Shown one piece after another: positions 37,943 to 46,248 of a stretch of 61,754 nt of DNA; within the stretch, counting starts at the first letter, position 1, and every line of letters starts with the position of its first letter. Source of the DNA: Alistipes senegalensis (GTDB lineage: Bacteria > Bacteroidota > Bacteroidia > Bacteroidales > Rikenellaceae); contig JAMPGH010000002.1 of NCBI GenBank assembly GCA_023664045.1, forward strand, positions 1 through 61,754, read 5' to 3'. Below the pieces are notes generated by a model. That model had not been told where the DNA came from, searched no databases, and saw only the letters and a list, made by a program, of their open reading frames with translations. Both the position numbers and the translations under genes were made by a program.

Positions 37943-38000
37943 ATCTATCAAGATCGCAACTGACTAAAAATTAATCAGTTGATATTATCCCTTGATAGAT
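37943..38000. promoter_or_regulatory. Nested inverted repeat (58 nt)
   Basis: ATCTATCAAG (37943-37952) and CTTGATAGAT (37991-38000) are exact complements. Inside, CAACTGA (37957-37963) pairs with TCAGTTG (37975-37981). It is either a multi-site operator or a structured RNA. Confidence 0.55.
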
Positions 38001-38022
38001 TATTCCAGCCGATTTTTTAGGA

Positions 38023-38066
38023 TTTTGAGTTTGATCGATCGTAATTTTGTATCATCAAACTCAAAA
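38023..38066 (+). promoter_or_regulatory. Promoter inside a 13-bp perfect inverted repeat
   Basis: TTTTGAGTTTGAT (38023-38035) and ATCAAACTCAAAA (38054-38066) flank an 18-nt centre holding TAATTTTG (38042-38049), an exact -7 box. The right arm ends 3 nt before the ATG of the next gene. A regulator bound here would cover the polymerase site. Confidence 0.6.
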
Positions 38067-38069
38067 GCT

Positions 38070-38447
38070 ATGAAAAAAATTTTTCTTATCATTTTTGCTG
38101 TGATCTGCGGAATCGCGGCGATCTTTACGTGTCGCGCCGACGAACAAAAAACACGTTGCATTGAAATTCAAATCAAACAAGGGCCAGTCAAAGGTGCGCC
38201 TCGAAGCATTTCCATCATACCAGTAACGTGTTTTTATAATTCCGGCACCCTATCCTTGACCTTTATCGACGAGATCGGGAGCGTAACCGTCATTGTTTTC
38301 AATCAATCTACGGGTGAACAATGGATCGATTATATCGATGCGGACGATGGATACGCAACAATGCAAATATCCGAAGATGAAGGAGACTATGCTATCGAAA
38401 TAGTAACCGATACCGGAATCTGTTACAGCGGTTATTTCACGCTTTGA
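38070..38447 (+). CDS. Small secreted protein, DUF3244-like
   Basis: 125 residues from the ATG at 38070, which begins a clear signal peptide (MKKIFLIIFAVICGIAAIFT). The mature ~100 residues are predicted beta-rich (GTLSLTFIDEIGSVTVIVFN, DGYATMQISEDEGDYAIEIV), the pattern of DUF3244, a family of short secreted immunoglobulin-like Bacteroidota proteins of unknown function. Two Cys in the mature part could form a disulphide. Between the regulator and the peptide precursor, it could be an immunity protein, a sensor ligand or a cosecreted factor; nothing in the sequence decides. Confidence 0.65.
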   Translation: MKKIFLIIFAVICGIAAIFTCRADEQKTRCIEIQIKQGPVKGAPRSISIIPVTCFYNSGTLSLTFIDEIGSVTVIVFNQSTGEQWIDYIDADDGYATMQISEDEGDYAIEIVTDTGICYSGYFTL

Positions 38448-38604
38448 GAAATAAAACGAAGGTCGGGATTACGCGTTGATCCTGTATTTATAGCGGACTT
38501 GCCATCCTCTGTAAATAAAAAGCCCTCTTCCAAAAAGGAAATAGAGTAAAGTGGTGAGGCTCTATACTATTCACTAATTCGGAAAAAGGCTGACAAAGAT
38601 AGAT

Positions 38605-38632
38605 AATATTTGATTTATTACAAACAAATCAA
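38605..38632 (+). promoter_or_regulatory. Possible promoter and dyad of the precursor gene
   Basis: AATATTTG (one mismatch to TAnnTTTG) at 38605-38612 overlaps TTGATTT-N9-AAATCAA (38610-38632). The TTTGAT half-site resembles that in the dyad at 38023-38066. The leader to the precursor ATG would be about 80 nt. A weak TTCC-AAAAA-GGAA dyad near 38528-38540 precedes it; the rest of the spacer shows no gene. Confidence 0.35.
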
Positions 38633-38699
38633 TGCAGAACGCCCTATCTGTATAAATCAATGGGGGAAAGATAATTTCATAAACATAAAATCGTAAACC

Positions 38700-38882
38700 A
38701 TGAAAAGTAAACTTTCGATTAAAGACGTAACGGTAATCAAGGCTAACGATGCTTTTTCCAACGACGAAATGTCGAAGATTCTCGGCGGTAACGCCGAGAT
38801 GGGGTGCGTTTGCCGTTGTGGAACGAATACCGCAAGTATGGCGGCAGAGCATATAAAACACGACAAAGTCGAACGTCCGTAA
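38700..38882 (+). CDS. RiPP precursor peptide, double-glycine leader, CxCxC core
   Basis: 60 residues. The first 30 (MKSKLSIKDVTVIKANDAFS, then NDEMSKILGG) form a leader ending in Leu-Gly-Gly, the cleavage signal for C39 peptidase exporters and typical of the GG-Bacteroidales class of rSAM-modified precursors. The 30-residue core has three Cys at 36, 38 and 40 in GCVCRCG, then a Thr/Ser/Ala stretch and a His/Lys/Asp-rich C-terminus ending VERP. The adjoining radical SAM gene and C39 exporter support this reading. A hairpin follows within 20 nt, so the precursor can be made in excess. The actual modification is not known. Confidence 0.85.
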   Translation: MKSKLSIKDVTVIKANDAFSNDEMSKILGGNAEMGCVCRCGTNTASMAAEHIKHDKVERP

Positions 38883-38899
38883 CGTAATTTCCGCCAAGT

Positions 38900-38930
38900 C
38901 TACTCTCGTTGTTCTACGAGAGTAGGCTTT
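38900..38930 (+). terminator. Hairpin (terminator/attenuator) between precursor and maturase
   Basis: CTACTCTCGT, six-base loop, ACGAGAGTAG, then GCTTTT. It lies 17 nt after the precursor stop and 33 nt before the radical SAM start; partial read-through would give low maturase and high precursor levels. Confidence 0.75.
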
Positions 38931-38962
38931 TCACTAATTTATGAGACTTTATATGTATTAAT

Positions 38963-40297
38963 ATGAATGTCGTAATATCGAAATATACATATCAATGGAT
39001 CTCGACACGGGGAGATCATTTGATTTATTGCAGCAGGACAAACTCCTATCTTAAAGTAACACCCGAACTATATGAATTCATAAACGATTGTCGCGATAAC
39101 AGCGAATTGCTATCCGAAATAGATAGCGAATTGCTTGCAATATTGCAAAATCATAAAATCGTCGTATCCGAATACGATGACGACGATTACATTCTGGAAC
39201 GCCAATTCAAAGAAGATCAATGTACATTTTCGCCCTCTACGATAGGCCTCGTATTGGTTCCTACGACATCCTGTAATTTCGACTGCCCCTATTGTTTCGA
39301 AGAAGGTAAAAAGCCCAGCAATATGAGCGACGAAACAATCGAGGCTTTGATATCTTTTTTAAAACTTCATAAATTAGCGAAAAATATTGCACTCACGTGG
39401 TATGGCGGCGAGCCGTTGTTGGCATTTGGTACAATCAAAAAAATATTAAACAAAATAGAATCGGAAACCGGTTTACCGATCATCGACCAATCGATCATTA
39501 CCAATGGATATTATTTTTCCGATAACGTCATAGAATTTTTCAAGCAACATCCATTAAGCAATATCCAAATAACGTTAGACGGCAACAAAGCCCGACACGA
39601 CACTATTCGGAAGCAAAAAGGGACGGGAGTCGGCAGCTACGATCGGTTGATAAACAACATAGACAACATTCTTAACAAACTTCCGGATACGCAGGTTTCG
39701 ATTCGTGTAAATATCGACAAGGCCAATAAAGACGAGTTTTTTGACGTGCATGCTCGCCTCTCTGAAAAGTGGAGAAATAAAAAGATTAAAATTTATCCCG
39801 GCATATTGAGAATCGACAATGAGGCCAAAACCAATTTGGCGTGCAGCGTATTGAGCCAATCGGAAGCAATGGAGTTATATTACGATCTCCGGCAAAAGCA
39901 AATGATAGATGGTTCCATATACCCCACATTGCAACATCATGAAGGGTGCTGTGCCACGGTCGTTAATTCATACATTATCGGGCCTGACGGTGAAATATAC
40001 AAATGTTGGAATGACGTCAGCAATAACGACAGAATCGTAGGCAATATCCGAGAACAAAAGATTCGCAATACATCGTTATTTTACAGATATATCATTGCGT
40101 CCAAGACTTGTCGAAACAAAGCATGTTTGGACTGTTCGATGTTGCCGATATGTTCAGGCAGTTGCGCCTACTATCGATTACGAAACATATACGAGAAAGG
40201 AGAATATGCGCTGTGTCAATGTCTCCAAAAAGAGCCTGAGATGTTGGAAAAAAGCCTTGAATCGTATTATTACGACCATTATAGCAAATCAGAATGA
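38963..40297 (+). CDS. Radical SAM/SPASM peptide maturase
   Basis: 444 residues. An N-terminal ~90-residue region (GDHLIYCSRTNSYLKVTPEL) may bind the leader. The radical SAM 4Fe-4S motif is CNFDCPYC (Cys104, 108, 111), followed by WYGGEPLL and ITNGYYFSD. The C-terminal SPASM domain has Cys before GPDGEIYKC, then C-LD-C-SMLPI-C-SGS-C exactly (Cx2Cx5Cx3C) and a final CQC, so two auxiliary clusters are expected. Relatives form thioether or C-C crosslinks in Cys-containing precursors; with a three-Cys core thioether formation is plausible but unproven. The stop overlaps the next start (ATGA). Confidence 0.92.
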   Translation: MNVVISKYTYQWISTRGDHLIYCSRTNSYLKVTPELYEFINDCRDNSELLSEIDSELLAILQNHKIVVSEYDDDDYILERQFKEDQCTFSPSTIGLVLVPTTSCNFDCPYCFEEGKKPSNMSDETIEALISFLKLHKLAKNIALTWYGGEPLLAFGTIKKILNKIESETGLPIIDQSIITNGYYFSDNVIEFFKQHPLSNIQITLDGNKARHDTIRKQKGTGVGSYDRLINNIDNILNKLPDTQVSIRVNIDKANKDEFFDVHARLSEKWRNKKIKIYPGILRIDNEAKTNLACSVLSQSEAMELYYDLRQKQMIDGSIYPTLQHHEGCCATVVNSYIIGPDGEIYKCWNDVSNNDRIVGNIREQKIRNTSLFYRYIIASKTCRNKACLDCSMLPICSGSCAYYRLRNIYEKGEYALCQCLQKEPEMLEKSLESYYYDHYSKSE

Positions 40298-42672
40298 CCA
40301 GACTTGTCGTCGCGATGAAGAGACTCATTTCGTTTGTCCTTTTCGGGGGATTTTGTTTGTTGCCGCTATGCTCTTTCGGGCAAGTTTCCGGCAATAGCAT
40401 CTGCGGACGGGTCGTCAGCAACGACCGGCCGGTGGACTATTTTTGCGTAACCTTGTCGTCTCCGACCGATTCGCTTTTTCTGGCGGGCGGTGCTTTCGAG
40501 AACGGCGAATTCCGTTTTTCCGGATTGGAGTTGAATAGCTACGATGTCGAAATTTCCTCTTTGGGATATGTCCCGATCCGGAGAAGGGTTCATATAGACC
40601 ACGGGACATTCGATTTCGGCACTTTGAACCTCCTGGAAGATGCCCGGCAAATCGACGCGGTTGCCGTCGTCGCTGCCCGGCAACTATTCAAGCAGGATAA
40701 AGGATTGCTTACGGTGAATGTGGGCGGTACGATGCTCGAAAATGCAGGCTCGTTGTTCGATGTGCTCCAGAGAAGTCCGGGAGTGATCGTAGATCGGAAC
40801 GAACAAATCAAGGTCTTCGGCAAAGGCGAGCCGGTAATTTATATCGACAATCGGGAAATCGTATCCCTCGAAGAGCTGAACGCGCTGCAATCGACCGACA
40901 TAGACCGCATCGAAATTGACCGCAACCCCTCCTCGAAATATTCGGCGGCAGGACATGCCATCCTGCGGATACGCACCAAACGAAGCCGCACGGACAATTT
41001 CTCGGTCGCAGTGTACGACCGGATTACCGTCGGTCGCAAAATCAGCAACAGCGTCGGCGCGCAATTCAACAACAACAAGAACCGCTGGGCCAATCTGTTG
41101 AGTTACGCTTACGAATACGCCGACAAACTGGATTACAACAAGTCTTACGAATTCAACACCCAACCGACCTGCGTGATCGAAAATTTCGGCGACATCTCGA
41201 ACCTCTATCATCACGGACGGCACACGCTTTTTTCCGGAAACGAATACCGCATCAGCGACAGAAGCCTAATCGGATTGCAGTTCAACGGTTATTGGCAGAA
41301 CAACGACAGCGACCGGCAACAGATCCAGCAGATCAGAAAAAGCGGCGAAGCGGAGATCGACAAACTGATCTTGCTGCGCGAATTCGGCAACAGCAGCCTG
41401 TATAACACGAATGTCAGCTATCAACTCAATCCGGACTCGACCTCCAACCGGCTGGAGGTCGTGCTCGGATACGCCTATACGAGCAATGCTACGGACATCG
41501 ATACCGACGAAAAACGGCTGCCGGCTTTTCCGAGCCTACTCTATGAAATCAACAGCCGAAGCGCTTTCAGCGTATATTCCGCCACGGCGGATTATCAGTT
41601 CCGGTTTCTGAAGTTTTTGGATGTGGGCGTAGGAGCCAAATATTCGTATGTGCACAACGACGGAAGCAGCCGGCAATTCGATTTGGAGTCGGGCCATACG
41701 CTCTATGCCCAGCAAAGCCGAATCAACGATAAGATAGCGGCCGGCTATCTGCAAATCAAAAAGAAGACCGGCAAATTCGATCTTTCAGCAGGGTTGAGAT
41801 ACGAGCATACGGCCTCCGAAACGACTGTGGATGCCGCACTCATAGACACGACCTACAACAGCTTTTTTCCGAGTTTTCGGGCAAATTATGCTCCCAACGA
41901 CAACCTCGATTTCAGTTTGTCGTACTCGAAGCGGATCGTCCGTCCGGGATTCAAACAGATCAACCCCAACATCATCTACCTCGATTCCCTCTCCTACGGG
42001 GTCGGCAACCCTCTTTTGACGCCGGTTTACATAAACAACGTCGAACTGAATGTCTCGATCCACGATTTTACGCTCATCGCCGGATATACGCACAAACGGA
42101 ATCACATCATCGAAACGGCCGAAAACGATCCGGCGAATCCGGATATCACCCGATGGTCTTACCGGAACCTGCCTCGGAGCCAAAGCGTGCTTTTGGGCGG
42201 AATTTACTCCAAACGGTGGGGATTCTACGCCCTAAATGCCGAGGCTTATATCGAGAAACCTTTCGTGTCTGTGCTTTATCTGGACGAAATCATCAAACGG
42301 AATAAGCCGCTCTGGATGTTTTCCGTCTCCAACAGTTTCACGTTACGCAAGAATCTGTCGCTGTATTGCGCCTTCGAGTACCAGAGCGAAGGCGATGACG
42401 GCATAACGAGGTGCGGAGAGTCCTGCAATCTGTCCGCCGCCCTTATCTGGCGGCTCTTGCGGGATCGGCTGCGGTTGAGTCTGAGCGCGAACGACCTGCT
42501 GGGAACCGTCAACGGCAACACGTGGGAAGACCGCCACAACAACATCGTTACGGGCATGAAATCGCGGCAGGACAGCCGATATGTCCGGTTCGAAGTGCGA
42601 TTCCATTTCAACAACACGCAAAGCGGCGTCAAGAACAGGGCTAACAACAGCGATGAACTGAATCGCATGTAG
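40294..42672 (+). CDS. TonB-receptor-like outer-membrane beta-barrel protein of the RiPP system
   Basis: 792 residues; another ATG at 40315 (MKRLISFVLFGGFC) starts the signal peptide more naturally. Mature N-terminus: carboxypeptidase-regulatory-like domain (ICGRVVSNDRPVDYFCVTLS), a plug (GSLFDVLQRSPGVIVDRNEQ, PVIYIDNREI), then an OMP_b-brl_3-type barrel (SFFPSFRANYAPNDNLDFSL). This belongs to the outer membrane beta-barrel family rather than SusC. It overlaps the maturase gene by 4 nt, so it is part of the peptide pathway. It may carry the peptide across the outer membrane or take up a cognate ligand. No TolC-like channel is present in the cluster. Confidence 0.85.
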   Translation: MTRLVVAMKRLISFVLFGGFCLLPLCSFGQVSGNSICGRVVSNDRPVDYFCVTLSSPTDSLFLAGGAFENGEFRFSGLELNSYDVEISSLGYVPIRRRVHIDHGTFDFGTLNLLEDARQIDAVAVVAARQLFKQDKGLLTVNVGGTMLENAGSLFDVLQRSPGVIVDRNEQIKVFGKGEPVIYIDNREIVSLEELNALQSTDIDRIEIDRNPSSKYSAAGHAILRIRTKRSRTDNFSVAVYDRITVGRKISNSVGAQFNNNKNRWANLLSYAYEYADKLDYNKSYEFNTQPTCVIENFGDISNLYHHGRHTLFSGNEYRISDRSLIGLQFNGYWQNNDSDRQQIQQIRKSGEAEIDKLILLREFGNSSLYNTNVSYQLNPDSTSNRLEVVLGYAYTSNATDIDTDEKRLPAFPSLLYEINSRSAFSVYSATADYQFRFLKFLDVGVGAKYSYVHNDGSSRQFDLESGHTLYAQQSRINDKIAAGYLQIKKKTGKFDLSAGLRYEHTASETTVDAALIDTTYNSFFPSFRANYAPNDNLDFSLSYSKRIVRPGFKQINPNIIYLDSLSYGVGNPLLTPVYINNVELNVSIHDFTLIAGYTHKRNHIIETAENDPANPDITRWSYRNLPRSQSVLLGGIYSKRWGFYALNAEAYIEKPFVSVLYLDEIIKRNKPLWMFSVSNSFTLRKNLSLYCAFEYQSEGDDGITRCGESCNLSAALIWRLLRDRLRLSLSANDLLGTVNGNTWEDRHNNIVTGMKSRQDSRYVRFEVRFHFNNTQSGVKNRANNSDELNRM

Positions 42673-42787
42673 CCAACAAGCGACCGACAAAGGCCCTCCC
42701 GCAATCGAAGCAGCCGATTTAATGACTTCACCCGGAACAGAGCATTTCAGAATGGCAGGATAGCAAACGCTCCGAAATAAATATAAT

Positions 42788-44998
42788 ATGCGATTCCCTT
42801 TTTTTATTCAACCTGATGCAATGGGCTGCGGCTCGTGTTGCTTGAAAATGATCGCCTCTTATTACGGGCGCGACTATTCATTGGACAAACTTCAGAAGCG
42901 CACTTTTACGAGCATCGACGGTGTTTCGTTGCAGAATATAGCATCGGCGGCCGAAAAACTGGGATTCAAAACTGTCGGAGGGCTGGTTACGTTCGAGACA
43001 TTGGCAACGACGGCCGTATTGCCCTGTATCGTTCATTGGAATCAGAATCATTTCGTAGTCGTTCACAAAGTAAAAAAGCATAAAAAGAACACGACTATCC
43101 ATGTCGCCGATCCCGGATGCGGACTGGTAGCCTATACGAAAGAGGAATTCCTGACCCACTGGCTCAGTACATCCCGAAACGGAGAAGAAAAGGGCGTCGC
43201 TCTTTTTATGGAACCGACCGTGCGTTTCTATGAGCAGCAAGGCGACGAACAAATGCCGAAAGGATTGGGAAAAATCCATTTCCTTTATCGATATTTTATT
43301 CGCTATAAACAATTCTTCGGGCAACTTTCCATCGGACTGCTCGTCGGTTGTGGATTGCAGTTGCTGTTCCCGTTCTTGACGCAGTCGATCGTCGATGTCG
43401 GTATTTCCGGACGGGACATTCCGTTCGTTTGGCTGATTCTAATGGCGCAGGCGATGCTTTTGCTGGGTCAGGCAAGCATCGATTTCATTCGCCGCCGGAT
43501 TCTGCTGCACATCAGCACGCGAATCAATATTTCATTGATCTCCGATTTTCTTATCAAACTGATGCGTTTGCCGATGAAGTTCTTCGACACGAAGCAGCTC
43601 GGCGATCTGCTGCAACGCATCGAGGATCATCGACGCGTGCAGGATTTTCTTACGGCGCAAACCCTGAATGTTCTGTTTTCCGTATTTACATTCGTGATCT
43701 TCGGCGCCGTACTCTGTATTTACAACATGAAGATATTTTTGGTCTTTTTGGTCGGCAGTATTCTTTACGGAATCTGGATTCTGTTTTTTCTTCGGCGACG
43801 ACGGATTCTGGACTACAAATACTTCGAGCAGCAGGCACGAGACCGGAATTCCACCTATCAACTCATTACCGGCATGCAAGAAATCAAGTTGCAAAACTAC
43901 GAGCTGCAAAAACGCTGGGAATGGGAGGACATTCAAGCCGACAAATTCGATGTGAACCTTCAATCCTTGTCGTTGACCCAAACACAGGATGCCGGAAGCA
44001 TCCTGATCAACGAGGGTAAAAATATCCTGATTACGGCCATGACAGCGATCGCTGTGATCGACGGCAATATGACTTTGGGCATGATGCTGGCCGTACAATA
44101 CATTATCGGACAACTGAACACTCCGGTCGAACAGTTGATGAATTTCGTCTACCAATGGCAGGATGTAAGCATCAGTCTGGATCGAATGAATGAAATTCAT
44201 GAACGGAAAGAGGAAGAGAATACCGATCGGACGATCGCTTCTTTCGTACAAAATGCAGAGAAGACGATACGCATCGAGAACCTTTCATTCCAGTATAACG
44301 GCAGCAATTCGCCGATGGTTCTCAAAAATATCGATCTTGTGATCCCTGAGGGAAAAACGACCGCCATCGTCGGAGCAAGCGGCAGCGGCAAGACCACGCT
44401 TGTCAAATTGCTGTTAGGTTACTATGAACCGACACAGGGAGAAATTTCGGTCGCCGGACAATCTTTGCAGCATTTCAATCTCTCTTGGTGGCGAGCACAA
44501 TGTGGAGCCGTCATGCAGGACGGCTATATTTTCTCGGAGTCGATAGCGAAAAATATCGCCACTTCCGATGAAAAGATCGATTTGGAAAAGTTGCGTTATG
44601 CTGCGGAAGTCGCCAATATTCATGAATATATCGAACGCCTCCCGCTGAAATACAACACCCAAATCGGGCAGGACGGACAAGGGCTGAGTCAAGGGCAGAA
44701 ACAGCGTATCCTGATTGCACGAGCCGTGTATAAGAATCCGCAATTCATCTTTTTCGATGAAGCGACCAATGCACTCGATGCAAACAACGAGCGACGAATT
44801 ATCGATAATTTGGAGCGATTCTACGAAGGAAAGACCGTGATTATCGTTGCCCATCGTTTGAGTACCGTGAAGAATGCGGACAATATCGTCGTGCTTCATA
44901 ACGGCGCGATCGCAGAACAAGGAACGCATGCAGAACTTACGTCCGAACACGGCATGTATTATCATCTGGTGAAAAATCAACTTGAACTGGGCAACTGA
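42788..44998 (+). CDS. Peptidase-containing ABC exporter (C39 leader peptidase)
   Basis: 736 residues. The N-terminal C39 domain (1-~150) has Gln8, catalytic Cys14 in MGCGSC, His88 in NHFVVVH and Asp108 in HVADPG, so it should cut the precursor after its Gly-Gly. The membrane domain (~165-460) has six spans. The nucleotide-binding domain has Walker A GASGSGKTTL near 530, signature LSQGQKQR near 633, Walker B FIFFDEA near 652 and a His switch (IIVAHRLS). It exports the trimmed, modified peptide across the inner membrane. A 115-nt spacer separates it from the barrel gene with no visible terminator. Confidence 0.93.
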   Translation: MRFPFFIQPDAMGCGSCCLKMIASYYGRDYSLDKLQKRTFTSIDGVSLQNIASAAEKLGFKTVGGLVTFETLATTAVLPCIVHWNQNHFVVVHKVKKHKKNTTIHVADPGCGLVAYTKEEFLTHWLSTSRNGEEKGVALFMEPTVRFYEQQGDEQMPKGLGKIHFLYRYFIRYKQFFGQLSIGLLVGCGLQLLFPFLTQSIVDVGISGRDIPFVWLILMAQAMLLLGQASIDFIRRRILLHISTRINISLISDFLIKLMRLPMKFFDTKQLGDLLQRIEDHRRVQDFLTAQTLNVLFSVFTFVIFGAVLCIYNMKIFLVFLVGSILYGIWILFFLRRRRILDYKYFEQQARDRNSTYQLITGMQEIKLQNYELQKRWEWEDIQADKFDVNLQSLSLTQTQDAGSILINEGKNILITAMTAIAVIDGNMTLGMMLAVQYIIGQLNTPVEQLMNFVYQWQDVSISLDRMNEIHERKEEENTDRTIASFVQNAEKTIRIENLSFQYNGSNSPMVLKNIDLVIPEGKTTAIVGASGSGKTTLVKLLLGYYEPTQGEISVAGQSLQHFNLSWWRAQCGAVMQDGYIFSESIAKNIATSDEKIDLEKLRYAAEVANIHEYIERLPLKYNTQIGQDGQGLSQGQKQRILIARAVYKNPQFIFFDEATNALDANNERRIIDNLERFYEGKTVIIVAHRLSTVKNADNIVVLHNGAIAEQGTHAELTSEHGMYYHLVKNQLELGN

Positions 44999-44999
44999 T

Positions 45000-45470
45000 A
45001 TGGAAGAACGGAAAGATATAGAACTGCGTAGTGAAAAGGTGCGGAGCATTATCGGAAAGATGCCATCTCTTCTCCTTCGTATGGGGATTTCCATAATTGC
45101 AGGAGTTATACTCGTCGTTTTAGGACTGCTGTATTGTATCCCCTACCCGCAAACGATCACCGTTCCGGTGAGCATCGATCATTACAAAGAAGATTCGACC
45201 AACCACGCTATGGCGCATATTCCCCTGCAAGAAGCTCGTCCCATCCAAATCGAACAAGATGCGACGATAACCATTCAAAGCCTGCAAGGCAATTACAACG
45301 TATATGGACAGGTGCATGAACTGGTGGAAAAGAACGGATTTGTCGATATCGATATTCTCCTGACAGATACCGCGTCCCGTTCCGAACATTTGAGCACCCG
45401 CCCTACGGGCATGGCGACAATTCATATTTCGAGAAAGCCGATTTTAAAGAGAATCATCAAAAAATCATGA
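45000..45470 (+). CDS. Very short HlyD-like membrane fusion protein
   Basis: 156 residues from the ATG 2 nt past the exporter stop. A cytoplasmic N-terminus, one membrane span (~27-48, MGISIIAGVILVVLGLLYCI), then PYPQTITVPVSID and a beta-rich C-terminus (QDATITIQSLQGNYNVYGQV, GMATIHISRKPILKRIIKK) like the membrane-proximal barrel of HlyD adaptors. The usual lipoyl and coiled-coil hairpin regions, normally 150-250 residues, are absent and the frame is intact. Either a minimal adaptor specific to this system or an internally deleted one. Confidence 0.65.
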   Translation: MEERKDIELRSEKVRSIIGKMPSLLLRMGISIIAGVILVVLGLLYCIPYPQTITVPVSIDHYKEDSTNHAMAHIPLQEARPIQIEQDATITIQSLQGNYNVYGQVHELVEKNGFVDIDILLTDTASRSEHLSTRPTGMATIHISRKPILKRIIKKS

Positions 45471-45634
45471 AGCCAGAACAAACTCCCTATGGAATTTAGT
45501 CGTGCATTATAAAATGGCACATCGAGTTCGCATATAAAAGATTATTCACCTTTCAAAGAATAAATCTCCCCCATCACTATCGATAACATATAAGAATCGA
45601 AATCGAGAGATTTATAACTAAAAGATGAATAATT

Positions 45635-46204
45635 ATGGCATATCATATTACGGCGGAAGCACTATTTTGCTGTATAACAGAGGGAATTACGGCTCACGAC
45701 AACCGATTAGCGAAATTTACGGAACTATTGCATGATCTGTACGATACGAGTACGAACGCCATCGAATTGTTTCGTATTTTGAATCATACGCGTATTCAAT
45801 TATTGCATCGTCCTCCCGCAATCGCCGATCATATCGACCGTTTGTTGAAAGTCGCTATCGGCTATATCGACACCGAATTGGATTTACTCGCACGTTACGG
45901 CAACCGGAATATCCCTCATGAGACACGTTTTCGCTGGACGGGCAGTCTTGTAGAATTGGTCGAGGTCATTTACGCACTCGACGAATTGCATTGCATTAAC
46001 GACGGCGAAGTGTCTATCAACGAGTTGTTCATGTTCTTCGGAAGATCGTTCGGTATGGATATGAAAGAAAGCTACTGTTACAATGCTTATGCAGATATGA
46101 AACGTCGCAAGAATGACAGTCGCACCTACTTTCTCGATAAGATGCGTGAGCGGCTGAATCTGCGGATGCAGCGCGACGACGAAAAGGAACGGATGCGCAA
46201 ATAA
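45635..46204 (+). CDS. rteC: RteC-family regulator
   Basis: 189 residues. The C-terminal two thirds (FRWTGSLVELVEVIYALDEL, FGMDMKESYCYNAYADMKRR, KNDSRTYFLDKMRERLNLRM) match RteC, the CTnDOT regulator whose winged-helix domain binds the excision-operon promoter. The protein is slightly shorter than the usual ~215 residues at its N-terminus. rteA/rteB, which normally precede it, are absent here: the cargo lies directly upstream. The 164-nt spacer before it has no recognised gene. Confidence 0.85.
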   Translation: MAYHITAEALFCCITEGITAHDNRLAKFTELLHDLYDTSTNAIELFRILNHTRIQLLHRPPAIADHIDRLLKVAIGYIDTELDLLARYGNRNIPHETRFRWTGSLVELVEVIYALDELHCINDGEVSINELFMFFGRSFGMDMKESYCYNAYADMKRRKNDSRTYFLDKMRERLNLRMQRDDEKERMRK

Positions 46205-46216
46205 GCGAGAACGACG

Positions 46217-46246
46217 AACGGGAGAAACATTTTTCTCCCGTTTTTT
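46217..46246 (+). terminator. rteC terminator
   Basis: AACGGGAGAAA and TTTCTCCCGTT with a four-base loop, followed by T-rich sequence, 12 nt past the rteC stop. Confidence 0.85.
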
Positions 46247-46248
46247 AT

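Noticed and set aside
38023-38066. Invertible (phase-variable) promoter
   Set aside because: The arms are perfect and flank the -7 box, but the 18-nt centre is too short for known Bacteroidales invertases; an operator is simpler.
45471-45634. Possible extra peptide precursor between the HlyD-like gene and rteC
   Set aside because: Only frames of a few codons (for example MEFSRAL) and none with a Gly-Gly leader; the same holds for 38448-38699 and 42673-42787.
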